NCBI GenBank assembly: GCA_947626465.1 | Contig: CANQSI010000044.1 | Span: 1-7,082, forward strand | Direction: 5' to 3' | DNA length: 7,082 bases | Origin: an uncultured Atopobiaceae bacterium | GTDB lineage: Bacteria; Actinomycetota; Coriobacteriia; Coriobacteriales; Atopobiaceae | Program-made: the position numbers and the translations under genes | Part shown: piece after piece, positions 1 through 7,005 of the stretch | Layout: each line of letters begins with the position of its first letter | Numbering within the stretch: the stretch's first letter is position 1 | The notes under the pieces: generated by a model | What the model was told of the DNA's origin: nothing | Database searches by the model: none | What the model saw: the letters and a program-made list of their open reading frames with translations, nothing else

Positions 1-25
1 TGCGACCTTTCATGTGAACGCGGGC

Positions 26-42
26 GTGCGCGTGACGCGCAC
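26..42. repeat. Short perfect GC-rich palindrome
   Basis: Two 8-base arms, GTGCGCGT and ACGCGCAC, flank a single central G. The centre is too tight for a stable RNA hairpin and no T-run follows, so a protein-binding dyad is more plausible than a terminator. It lies about 150 bases before the likely sufC promoter and may belong to a gene left of the window. In GC-rich DNA an arm of this length could also arise by chance. Confidence 0.3.
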
Positions 43-98
43 ATTCCTCGCGTGGTTTATTCCCCATTCCTTGTTCGTGCGAGATGGTGGGCAGCGAA

Positions 99-126
99 CC
101 TTAACGCTACCTAAAGCCACCTAAAG
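99..126. repeat. Helically phased ACCTAAAG direct repeats
   Basis: ACCTAAAG occurs exactly at 109-116 and 119-126. A related ACCTTAA starts at 98, so the three CCT motifs are spaced 11 and 10 bases apart, about one helical turn. Such spacing can reflect tandem binding of a regulator on one DNA face. No gene is seen around it. The function is unknown and the count is small. Confidence 0.3.
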
Positions 127-190
127 TCCGAGCGTAGAGCCCCCAGATGTGCGAATCAACCGCAAAGGACCGTGTGGCTTCTGTGTGCGC

Positions 191-219
191 TTTAAATACC
201 TCCTTGATTGGGGTATTTT
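191..219 (+). promoter_or_regulatory. Candidate suf operon promoter
   Basis: TTTAAA at 191-196 matches 4 of 6 bases of a sigma-70 type -35 box, and TATTTT at 214-219 matches 4 of 6 of a -10 box. The spacer is the ideal 17 bases. Transcription would start near 226, giving a leader of about 35 bases before the sufC GTG with its Shine-Dalgarno site inside it. This is the most AT-rich patch of the upstream region. Each box match is only moderate, so the call rests on spacing and position. Confidence 0.4.
194..218. promoter_or_regulatory. Candidate operator dyad overlapping the suf promoter
   Basis: AAATACC at 194-200 is the exact reverse complement of GGTATTT at 212-218, with 11 bases between. 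The dyad spans the gap between the proposed -35 and -10 boxes and overlaps both, where a bound repressor would block RNA polymerase. Its outer ATACC/GGTAT half-sites resemble in style the ATA...TAT ends of IscR-type sites, but it is shorter than the 25-base E. coli IscR type 1 site. The Rrf2-family protein encoded at the end of this operon is the obvious candidate ligand; that pairing is inference. Confidence 0.4.
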
Positions 220-259
220 CAGCACCGGACAAAGCAAGCCACGATCCTAAGGACCAAGC

Positions 260-1045
260 GTGAGCGACACCACCCCACTCAACCACTCGAACGCACTCCT
301 CGAAGTGCGGGATCTTTCAATCTCCGTGGAGGACGCCGAGATCCTCCACCACGTGGATCTCGACGTCGATTCCGGCCAGTGCCTCGTGCTCATGGGCCCG
401 AACGGCGCGGGGAAGACGACCCTCGGCCACGCGATCATGGGCGATGCGGCCTACACGGTGGACGGGGGCTCGGTGATCTTCGATGGCGAGGATCTCACCG
501 AGCTCTCCGCCGACAAGCGCGCGCTCGCCGGCATCTTCCTCTCCTACCAGGCCCCGGTGGAGATCCCCGGCGTGCCGCTCTACAGCTTCCTGCGCACCAT
601 CTGCCAGAAGCGTCCCGAGCTCAAGATGAGCGCGCGACAGTTCCGCCAGCGCGTGCGCGAGCTCGCCGCCGAGCTCGACATGGATCCCGGCTACCTCACC
701 CGCGAGCTCAACGTGGGCTTTTCCGGCGGCGAGAAGAAGAAGGTGGAGATGCTCCAGCTCCTCCTCCTCAAGCCGAAGCTCGCCATCCTCGACGAGACCG
801 ATTCGGGCCTCGACGTGGACGCGCTCGCGATCGTGTCGAAGGGCATCGAGACCTACCGCCGAGAATGCGAGGGCGCGCTCATCATCATCACCCACAACAC
901 GCGCATCCTCGAGCGCGTGGAAGTCGACCGCGTGGCGGTGATGGTGGACGGGCGGATCGTGGAGCACGGCGGCCCGTCGCTCATCTCCGACATCGACGAG
1001 CGCGGCTTCGAGGCCTACGAGGCCCGCGAGCCGAAGGAGGCGTAG
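260..1045 (+). CDS. sufC: SufC, ATPase of the SUF Fe-S assembly complex
   Basis: Soluble ABC-type ATPase that pairs with SufB and SufD in the cytosolic SufBCD scaffold and drives its conformational cycle during Fe-S cluster assembly. The 261-residue length is normal for SufC. It has a Walker A GPNGAGKTT at 46-54 (Lys52), an ABC signature FSGGEKKK around Ser155, a Walker B aspartate and catalytic glutamate at Asp178-Glu179 in the SufC-typical context LDETDSGLD, and an H-loop His212 in IITHN. No membrane segments are visible, as expected for a SufC rather than a transporter ATPase. The GTG start is preceded by AAGGA at 249-253 with 6-base spacing. It is the first gene of the operon and its stop abuts the sufB start. 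Confidence 0.96.
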   Translation: MSDTTPLNHSNALLEVRDLSISVEDAEILHHVDLDVDSGQCLVLMGPNGAGKTTLGHAIMGDAAYTVDGGSVIFDGEDLTELSADKRALAGIFLSYQAPVEIPGVPLYSFLRTICQKRPELKMSARQFRQRVRELAAELDMDPGYLTRELNVGFSGGEKKKVEMLQLLLLKPKLAILDETDSGLDVDALAIVSKGIETYRRECEGALIIITHNTRILERVEVDRVAVMVDGRIVEHGGPSLISDIDERGFEAYEAREPKEA

Positions 1046-2469
<1,424 letters not shown>

Positions 2470-2473
<4 letters not shown>

Positions 2474-3567
2474 GCGCGCTCGCGAAAACCCTCACGGGCG
2501 TCGACGCCGCGCGCGCCCAGACGTGGAATTGGCTCGCCATCAACGAGACCACGCTCGAAGTGCCGAGCGTAGAGGCGCCCGTTGCGCTCGACCTTCCCCG
2601 CTGGGCCGAGGACGTGCGCCTCATCGCCGGAAGCGCCGCGCAGGCGTGGCTCGACGAGGTGAGCTCAGAGCCCGTCACGGGGGTCTCTACAGAAGACGAG
2701 GCGCACTCCGTGCTCGCCTTCCTCGGCGACGTGGAGGGCGAGGAGCTCGACGTGAGCGCCGTGTCGCTTCTCTGCGAGGAAGGCGCCAACGGCGACGTGA
2801 CCCTCATCGCCGCGGGCGACGCGCAGACGACTGCGAACACCTGCCGGCTCGTGCTCGCCGAAGGTGCGAGCGCCACCGTCGACATCCTCGTGGCAAGGCC
2901 CGAGGACGCGGTGCACGTGCAGAGCTTCGGCGCCACGCTTGCCGAGGACGCCTCGCTCGCCTTGCGGGTGTGGATCCTTGGCGCCACCACCACGACGCTC
3001 GCCATCGCGTGCGACCTCGAGGGCGCGCGCTCGCGCTTCTCAAGCGAGCTTCGCTACCTCGCCGGCGCCGAGGAGTCCATCGACATCACCTACGACGTCC
3101 GCCAGCTCGGTCGAAGCACCGAGGCCACGATCAACGCCTCGGGCGTCCTCGAGGGAAGCGCTGCGAAGACGCTTCGCGCCTCGATCGACCTCGTGCGCGG
3201 CTGCAAGGGCTCGAAGGGCTCGGAAACCGAGACCGTGCTCGTGGCCGGCGAGGGCGTGCGCAACAAGACCCTCCCCGTCATCCTCTGCTCGGAAGACGAC
3301 GTGCAGGGAGACCACGGCGCCACGATCGGCTCGCTCTCGAGCGACCAGATGGGGTTCCTCTCGAGCCGCGGACTCTCCGAGGCCGACATCGTGGCGCTCG
3401 CCGGGCAGGCCATCATCGACGACGCCGCGAGCGCGCTTGGCGACGACGCCCTCGCGGAGATCGTGGGATGGACGCGCCGCGCGCGAGGGGCCGAGGCGGC
3501 AGCCCAGGCAGCTGATGCGGGAGCGCTCATCCACGGCACGCTCTGCGACGTGAACGAGGAGGCGTGA
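2470..3567 (+). CDS. sufD: SufD, Fe-S cluster scaffold subunit
   Basis: SufB paralogue that forms the SufB-SufD heterodimer and supports iron entry and cluster formation. The 365-residue protein is shorter than the about 420-residue E. coli form, mostly in the N-terminal region. The C-terminal signature DHGATIGSLSSDQMGFLSSR is clear and contains His282, the likely counterpart of the conserved SufD histidine at the SufB-SufD interface. The ATG start overlaps the sufB TGA (ATGA) and has AAGGGG about 7 bases upstream. The reading frame stays open far upstream through sufB and sufC, but that part has no SufD similarity and is a high-GC shadow. The first part (about residues 20-200) is acidic and poorly conserved. 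Confidence 0.93.
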
Positions 3568-3572
3568 GGCCC

Positions 3573-4844
3573 ATGGCTAATCTCTGTCGCGCCCCCCGGC
3601 TCTCGGCAGCCGAGGCGGCGAATCTCGAGGTAAACCCCTATAAGGCGGATTTTCCGCTTCTGGTGGCCAACCCCGAGCTCGCCTACCTCGACAATGCGGC
3701 CACCGCGCAGCGCCCCGCCTGCGTGCTCGAGGCCGAGACGCGCTTCTACGAGACGATGAACGCAAACCCGCTCCGCGGGCTCTACGGGCTCTCCGTGGAA
3801 GCCACCGCCGCCATCGAAGAAGCGCGCGCGACGTTCGCGCGCCTCGTAGGAGCCGCAAGCCCGCGCGAGATCGTCTTCACGAGAAACGCCTCCGAGAGCC
3901 TGAACCTCGTGGCGAGGACCTTGGGCGAGCAGGTGCTTTCCGAGGGCGACGAGGTGGTGATCTCCATCCTCGAGCACCACTCGAACCTCATCCCCTGGCA
4001 GGAGGTCTGCAAGCGCACGGGAGCGACGCTCAGGTGGCTCTATCCCAGCCAAGAGGGCTTCTTCTCCGAGGAGGAGATCGAGGCCACGATCGGGCCCGCC
4101 ACGAGGATCGTCTCCATCACACAGCTCTCGAACGTGCTCGGCGTCGAGGTGCCCGTCGCCGCCATCGCCAAGCGTGCGCGCGAGATGGGCGCCTACGTGG
4201 TGGTGGATGGCGCGCAGAGCGTGCCGCATGTGCCGGTGGACGTGCGCGAGCTCGACTGCGATCTCCTCGCGTTTTCCGCCCACAAGGCGCTCGGCCCCTT
4301 CGGCGTGGGCGCCCTCTGGGGAAAGCTCGAGCTCCTCGAAGCGCTGCCCCCTTTCCTCACCGGTGGCGAGATGATCGATTCCGTCACGCAGGAAGGCGCC
4401 GTGTGGGCGCCCGTGCCGCATAAGTTCGAGGCGGGCACCCAAGACGCCGCGGGCATCTACGCCGCGGGCGTGGGCCTCGCCTACCTCGAGGAGGTGGGCT
4501 TCGAAGCCATCGAGGCCCGCGATGCGGCGCTCGGACGCGCCCTCATGGAGGGCCTCGCCGAGCGCCCGTTCGTGGAGGTCTATGGCCCCGAGGACGCCAA
4601 TGCCCACCACGGCGTGGTCTCGTTCAACGTGCAAGGCGTCCATCCCCACGACGTCTCGAGCATCCTCGACGGCGCCAACGTGGCCATCCGCGCCGGACAC
4701 CACTGCGCCCAACCGCTCCTCACGTGGCTCGGCACGTCCTCTACCTGCCGTGCCTCGGGAACCTTCTACAACGACGCCCGCGACGTCGAGCGTTTCCTCG
4801 AAGCCATCGACACGGTTTGGAGCCTCTTCCATGGCCTCGCCTAA
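3573..4844 (+). CDS. sufS: SufS, group II cysteine desulfurase
   Basis: PLP-dependent enzyme that removes sulfur from L-cysteine as a persulfide, releasing alanine, and passes it to SufU. The 423-residue sequence has the N-terminal YLDNAATAQRP block, an HHSNLIPWQ segment, the PLP-binding Lys238 in FSAHKALGP, and the persulfide-carrying Cys378 in the group II motif RAGHHCAQPL. ATG 3573 is preferred because GAGGAGG at 3556-3562 sits 10 bases upstream. The alternative GTG at 3564 overlaps the sufD stop but leaves only one base after that site. The N-terminus is about 20 residues longer than in E. coli SufS. The 3' end overlaps sufU by 14 bases, which fits the pairing of the two products. Confidence 0.95.
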   Translation: MANLCRAPRLSAAEAANLEVNPYKADFPLLVANPELAYLDNAATAQRPACVLEAETRFYETMNANPLRGLYGLSVEATAAIEEARATFARLVGAASPREIVFTRNASESLNLVARTLGEQVLSEGDEVVISILEHHSNLIPWQEVCKRTGATLRWLYPSQEGFFSEEEIEATIGPATRIVSITQLSNVLGVEVPVAAIAKRAREMGAYVVVDGAQSVPHVPVDVRELDCDLLAFSAHKALGPFGVGALWGKLELLEALPPFLTGGEMIDSVTQEGAVWAPVPHKFEAGTQDAAGIYAAGVGLAYLEEVGFEAIEARDAALGRALMEGLAERPFVEVYGPEDANAHHGVVSFNVQGVHPHDVSSILDGANVAIRAGHHCAQPLLTWLGTSSTCRASGTFYNDARDVERFLEAIDTVWSLFHGLA

Positions 4845-5319
4845 CCAGCTCTACACCCCCGCGCTCCTCGAGCACGTGCAGCACCCCGACTGGAACTTCA
4901 AGCTCGAGGACGCCACCTGCTCCCATGAAGGCGTGAACCCCTCCTGCGGAGACGACCTCACCATCCACGCGCGGCTTGCCGACGACGGCACGATCGCCGA
5001 GGTGTCGTGGACGGGAGAGGGCTGCGCCGTGTCGAAGGGTTCGGCCGACATGATGGCCGACCTCATGGTGGGGCTCACCCCCGCAGAGGCGAAGGAGCTC
5101 TGCGCCACGTTCGGCGAGCTCGTGCGCGGCGAACTCAGCGCCGAAGGGGCGGAGGAGGAACTCGACGAGGCCGCGTGCCTCGCCTCCATCGCGCACATGC
5201 CGGCGCGCGTGAAGTGCGCCGAACTCGCGTGGCGCACGATGGACGAGATGCTCTCCGGGGCCACCGAGCCGAGCTCCACCGAGGACGGCCTCGTTCCGGA
5301 TGCGGGGGATGCGCGGTGA
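4831..5319 (+). CDS. sufU: SufU, zinc-dependent sulfur acceptor for SufS
   Basis: Zinc protein that takes the persulfide sulfur from SufS and relays it to the SufBCD scaffold in Gram-positive type SUF systems. The 162-residue protein shows Cys39 and Asp41 in NPSCGDDLTIH, Cys65 in GEGCAVSKGSADMM, and Cys129 in MPARVKCAELAW, matching the Cys-Asp-Cys-Cys zinc ligands of Bacillus SufU. The long segment between the second and third conserved cysteines distinguishes SufU from IscU. The Lys69-Gly70 pair after the second ligand replaces more usual small or neutral residues. The ATG lies inside the end of sufS with GGAG at 4819-4822. The acidic C-terminal tail (about residues 142-162) is not part of the conserved fold. 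Confidence 0.93.
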   Translation: MASPNQLYTPALLEHVQHPDWNFKLEDATCSHEGVNPSCGDDLTIHARLADDGTIAEVSWTGEGCAVSKGSADMMADLMVGLTPAEAKELCATFGELVRGELSAEGAEEELDEAACLASIAHMPARVKCAELAWRTMDEMLSGATEPSSTEDGLVPDAGDAR

Positions 5320-5756
5320 GCACACGGCTCACACAGAAGGGCCGCCACGGCCTTCGCGTGATGGTCGACCTCGCCGAGCACGACGGCTGGGTGTCGCTTG
5401 GCGAGGTCGCGGAGCGCCAGAACATCTCGAGGAAGTACCTCGAGGGCGTGATGGCGCAGCTCGTTTCCGCAGGCTACGTGGAAAGCCGTCGTGGCAAGGG
5501 AGGGGGCTACCGCCTCGCCAAGAAGCCGGAGGAGCTCACCGTGGGTTCGATCCTGCGCGCCACGGAGGGCCGCTCGCTCGCCCCCGTCGATTGCCTCGAC
5601 TGCGCGCAGGACGTGGCGTGCCCGAAGGCCCTCGAGTGCCCCACCCAGCCCGTATGGGCCGAGCTCGGCCGCATCACCTCGGAATTCCTCGATTCGAAGA
5701 CGCTCGCGGACTTACGCCGAGGAGGGGTTATTGCGGTACCGCAGGTACCGCAATAA
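5316..5756 (+). CDS. Rrf2-family, IscR-like Fe-S regulator
   Basis: Winged-helix regulator of the Rrf2 family, probably controlling the suf operon in response to Fe-S status. The 146 residues comprise an N-terminal LTQKGRHGLRVMVDLA helix, a helix-turn-helix around 28-53, and the wing RRGKGGGYRLAKKP at 58-71. Cys96, Cys102 and Cys108 have exactly the C-X5-C-X5-C spacing of the IscR [2Fe-2S] ligands. The position of the IscR histidine ligand (two residues after the third Cys) is Gln111 here, and an extra Cys93 is present. The GTG start overlaps the sufU stop (GTGA), with GGGGGA at 5304-5309. Residues 134-146 and the stop are encoded by a palindromic repeat, so the native C-terminus has probably been replaced. 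Iron-sulfur sensing is inferred, not shown. Confidence 0.88.
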   Translation: MSTRLTQKGRHGLRVMVDLAEHDGWVSLGEVAERQNISRKYLEGVMAQLVSAGYVESRRGKGGGYRLAKKPEELTVGSILRATEGRSLAPVDCLDCAQDVACPKALECPTQPVWAELGRITSEFLDSKTLADLRRGGVIAVPQVPQ

Positions 5757-5769
5757 CCCCTCCTCGGCG
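5715..5769. repeat. 55-bp perfect palindromic element, copy 1
   Basis: Two perfect 26-base arms (5715-5740 and 5744-5769) surround a GCA centre. The left arm starts CGCCGAGG and ends ATTGCGGTACC. The inner 25 bases (5730-5754) are the reverse complement of the core of the second copy at 5841-5865. The left arm, centre and part of the right arm are translated as the tail of the Rrf2-family protein, and the TAA at 5754-5756 lies in the right arm. No clear target-site duplication flanks it. An RNA hairpin here would be very stable, but only a weak TTT follows, so a terminator role is possible but not primary. Confidence 0.9.
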
Positions 5770-5785
5770 CTTTAGTAGCAATGAT

Positions 5786-5820
5786 GCGGAGCTCCGCACC
5801 GCGGAGCTCCGCGCATTTTT
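5786..5820 (+). terminator. Probable rho-independent terminator of the suf operon
   Basis: Two identical 12-base self-complementary units, GCGGAGCTCCGC at 5786-5797 and 5801-5812, are separated by ACC. The first can pair with the second in a 12-bp GC-rich stem with a 3-base loop, and five T residues follow at 5816-5820. It lies 30 bases after the stop of the last suf-operon gene. Each unit can also fold on itself, so alternative structures compete. No comparable T-run follows on the minus strand, so it looks oriented for the suf operon. Confidence 0.65.
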
Positions 5821-5825
5821 GCGAA

Positions 5826-5880
5826 GGCCGAGCAGCCCCGATTGCGGTACCTGCGGTACCGCAATCGGGGCTGCTCGGCC
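5826..5880. repeat. 55-bp perfect palindromic element, copy 2
   Basis: Two perfect 26-base arms (5826-5851 and 5855-5880) surround a TGC centre, the complement of the centre in copy 1. The arm starts GGCCGAGC and ends ATTGCGGTACC. Against copy 1, 19 of 26 arm positions are identical and the seven differing ones are all base-paired in both copies. A 3-base GAA directly flanks it on both sides (5823-5825, 5881-5883), which might be a target duplication but is too short to trust. It lies between convergent genes and could act as a bidirectional stop, though T-runs are weak (TTTT at 5886-5889). Confidence 0.9.
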
Positions 5881-5910
5881 GAAGCTTTTGCTGCTCGGCC
5901 GAAGCTTTTG
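5871..5910. repeat. 20-bp tandem duplication
   Basis: Positions 5871-5890 and 5891-5910 are identical, starting CTGCTCGGCC and ending GAAGCTTTTG. The first ten bases of copy one are the outer right arm of the second palindrome, so the duplication starts inside it. Its end is directly followed by the tail of the convergent kinase gene. Slippage or repair at the palindrome is a likely origin. Confidence 0.9.
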
Positions 5911-5926
5911 AAGCCCTCTAGGCTTC
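5910..5926. repeat. Small dyad over the kinase stop codon
   Basis: GAAGCC at 5910-5915 pairs with GGCTTC at 5921-5926 around a 5-base loop that contains part of the TAG stop of the minus-strand kinase gene. On the minus strand the hairpin is followed by AAAA rather than T residues, so it is not a standard intrinsic terminator. Confidence 0.35.
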
Positions 5927-6883
5927 GCGCGCGAGGAGCGCCTCGATCTCATCGGCGTGCGGCATGGCGCGAAGCGCACCCTTGCGGCAGGTGACGATAG
6001 CCGCCCCGGCGTTCGCCCAGCGCAGAAGGTGGGCGAGCTCGTCTTCGGTGTAGGCGCGCCAGCCGTGCTCGAGGAGGTAGTGGAGCGCGCCGCCGAAGAA
6101 GCAGTCGCCCGCGCCGGTGGTCTCGATCGTCTGGGCGAGGTGGAACCCGGGCACCTCCACGCGAAGGTCGCCCTGGTAGGCGCGCGAGCCATTCGGCCCG
6201 AGCGTGAGGAGGATGAGGGGGATGTCGAAGCGCTCCCGCAGCCAGGCAATGCCCTCGTCATAGTCCTCGCGCCCGGAGAGCCACTGGATCTCGTTATCGG
6301 AGATCTTGAGCACGTCGGCGTGGCCCATGCCCCAAAGGACCTCCTCCCTCGCATGCTCCATGGTGTCCCAGAGCGGCGGGCGGAGGTTCGGATCGAAGGC
6401 CATGACGGAGGCGTTCTGCTCGGCCACCTCGATGGCGTAGCGCGCGGCCGAGGCCACCGGCTCGCCCGTCATCGAGAGCGATCCATAGCAAAAGATCGTG
6501 GTCGAGGAGAGGATCTCCCGGTTCACCTCGTCCTCGGAAAGCATCATGTCGGCGCCCGGGTTGCGATAGAAGGAGAAGTCGCGGTCGCCGTCGGGCAGCG
6601 TGTGCACGAAGGCGAGGGTCGTGTGCACGTGCTCGTCCACCACGAGGCCCTCGAGGCCGATGCCCACCTCGCGAAGCGCGTGTTCGAGCTGCTCGCCGAA
6701 GCTATCGCGCCCGATCTTTCCGATGAAGGTCGTCTTATGGCCAAGCCCCGCGAGCATGGAGAGCACGTTGCAGGGTGCGCCTCCGGGGCACGCCTCGAGC
6801 ACGGGGTTGCCCTCGGGCGAGAAGCCCTGCTGCGTGAAGTCGATGAGGATCTCGCCCAACGCCGCCACATCGAAGTGCTCCAT
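5918..6883 (-). CDS. PfkB-family sugar kinase, probable fructokinase
   Basis: ATP-dependent ribokinase-fold sugar kinase, most likely phosphorylating fructose to fructose 6-phosphate in the cytosol. The 321 residues begin with the family-typical AALGEILIDF, then signature 1 GGAPCNV at 34-40, the sugar-site RNPGADMML segment, and DPNLRPPLW starting at Asp164, a block typical of fructokinases. Signature 2 ETTGAGDCF carries the catalytic base Asp260; its first residue is Glu where Asp is commoner. ATG 6883 is chosen over GTG 6928 because GAAGGGG sits 5 bases upstream of it and the longer start would overlap the predicted -10 box. It converges on the suf operon. A kinase for another ketose or deoxy sugar cannot be excluded. 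Confidence 0.88.
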   Translation of the reverse strand: MEHFDVAALGEILIDFTQQGFSPEGNPVLEACPGGAPCNVLSMLAGLGHKTTFIGKIGRDSFGEQLEHALREVGIGLEGLVVDEHVHTTLAFVHTLPDGDRDFSFYRNPGADMMLSEDEVNREILSSTTIFCYGSLSMTGEPVASAARYAIEVAEQNASVMAFDPNLRPPLWDTMEHAREEVLWGMGHADVLKISDNEIQWLSGREDYDEGIAWLRERFDIPLILLTLGPNGSRAYQGDLRVEVPGFHLAQTIETTGAGDCFFGGALHYLLEHGWRAYTEDELAHLLRWANAGAAIVTCRKGALRAMPHADEIEALLAREA

Positions 6884-6926
6884 GGAAACCCCTTCCCCCG
6901 CTCGGGCGTGCCACTTGCGTGAGGCC

Positions 6927-6955
6927 ACTATAGCCTGAGCGCCCTTGCGAAAAAG
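6927..6955 (-). promoter_or_regulatory. Candidate promoter of the sugar kinase gene
   Basis: On the minus strand TATAGT (6932-6927) matches 5 of 6 bases of a -10 box and lies about 45 bases before the kinase ATG. The region 16-18 bases further upstream is only CTTTTT-like, a poor -35 box, and coincides with the T-run of the neighbouring terminator. A weak or activator-dependent promoter is possible. No clear operator dyad is seen around it. Confidence 0.4.
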
Positions 6956-6976
6956 GCGGCCCCGAGGGGCCGCCTT
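6950..6976 (-). terminator. Rho-independent terminator after the partial upstream gene
   Basis: An 11-bp perfect stem (6953-6963 with 6966-6976, AAGGCGGCCCC and its complement) has a GA centre, in practice a CGAG tetraloop. On the minus strand it ends in five T residues (6954-6950), the standard intrinsic form. It lies about 30 bases after the stop of the partial minus-strand gene and separates it from the kinase gene. The plus-strand side lacks a T-run. Confidence 0.8.
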
Positions 6977-7005
6977 CTCGCTACACGCTCTCTACTTAGG
7001 AACGA

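Noticed and set aside
1..13. Possible start (ATGAAAGGTCGC) of a divergent minus-strand gene leaving the left edge
   Set aside because: Only four codons are visible and no Shine-Dalgarno sequence precedes the ATG.
3564..3572. GTG 3564 as the sufS start
   Set aside because: The GAGGAGG site ends one base before it, which is too close; ATG 3573 has a workable 10-base spacing.
3090..4832. Long minus-strand open frame of 580 codons opposite sufD and sufS
   Set aside because: No recognisable domain, lies antisense to conserved SufS motifs, and has the composition of a shadow frame.
5715..5880. Complete insertion sequence bounded by inverted repeats
   Set aside because: The 56 bases between the two palindromes hold no coding sequence, and convincing target duplications are absent (only GAA at one copy).
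5715..5926. CRISPR array or integron attC site
   Set aside because: There are only two units, each internally palindromic and of different arm sequence, with a terminator rather than a unique spacer between them; no cas or integrase gene is present.
5957..6922. Plus-strand open frame of 321 codons opposite the sugar kinase
   Set aside because: The minus strand carries the PfkB signatures and catalytic Asp; the plus frame shows no family features.
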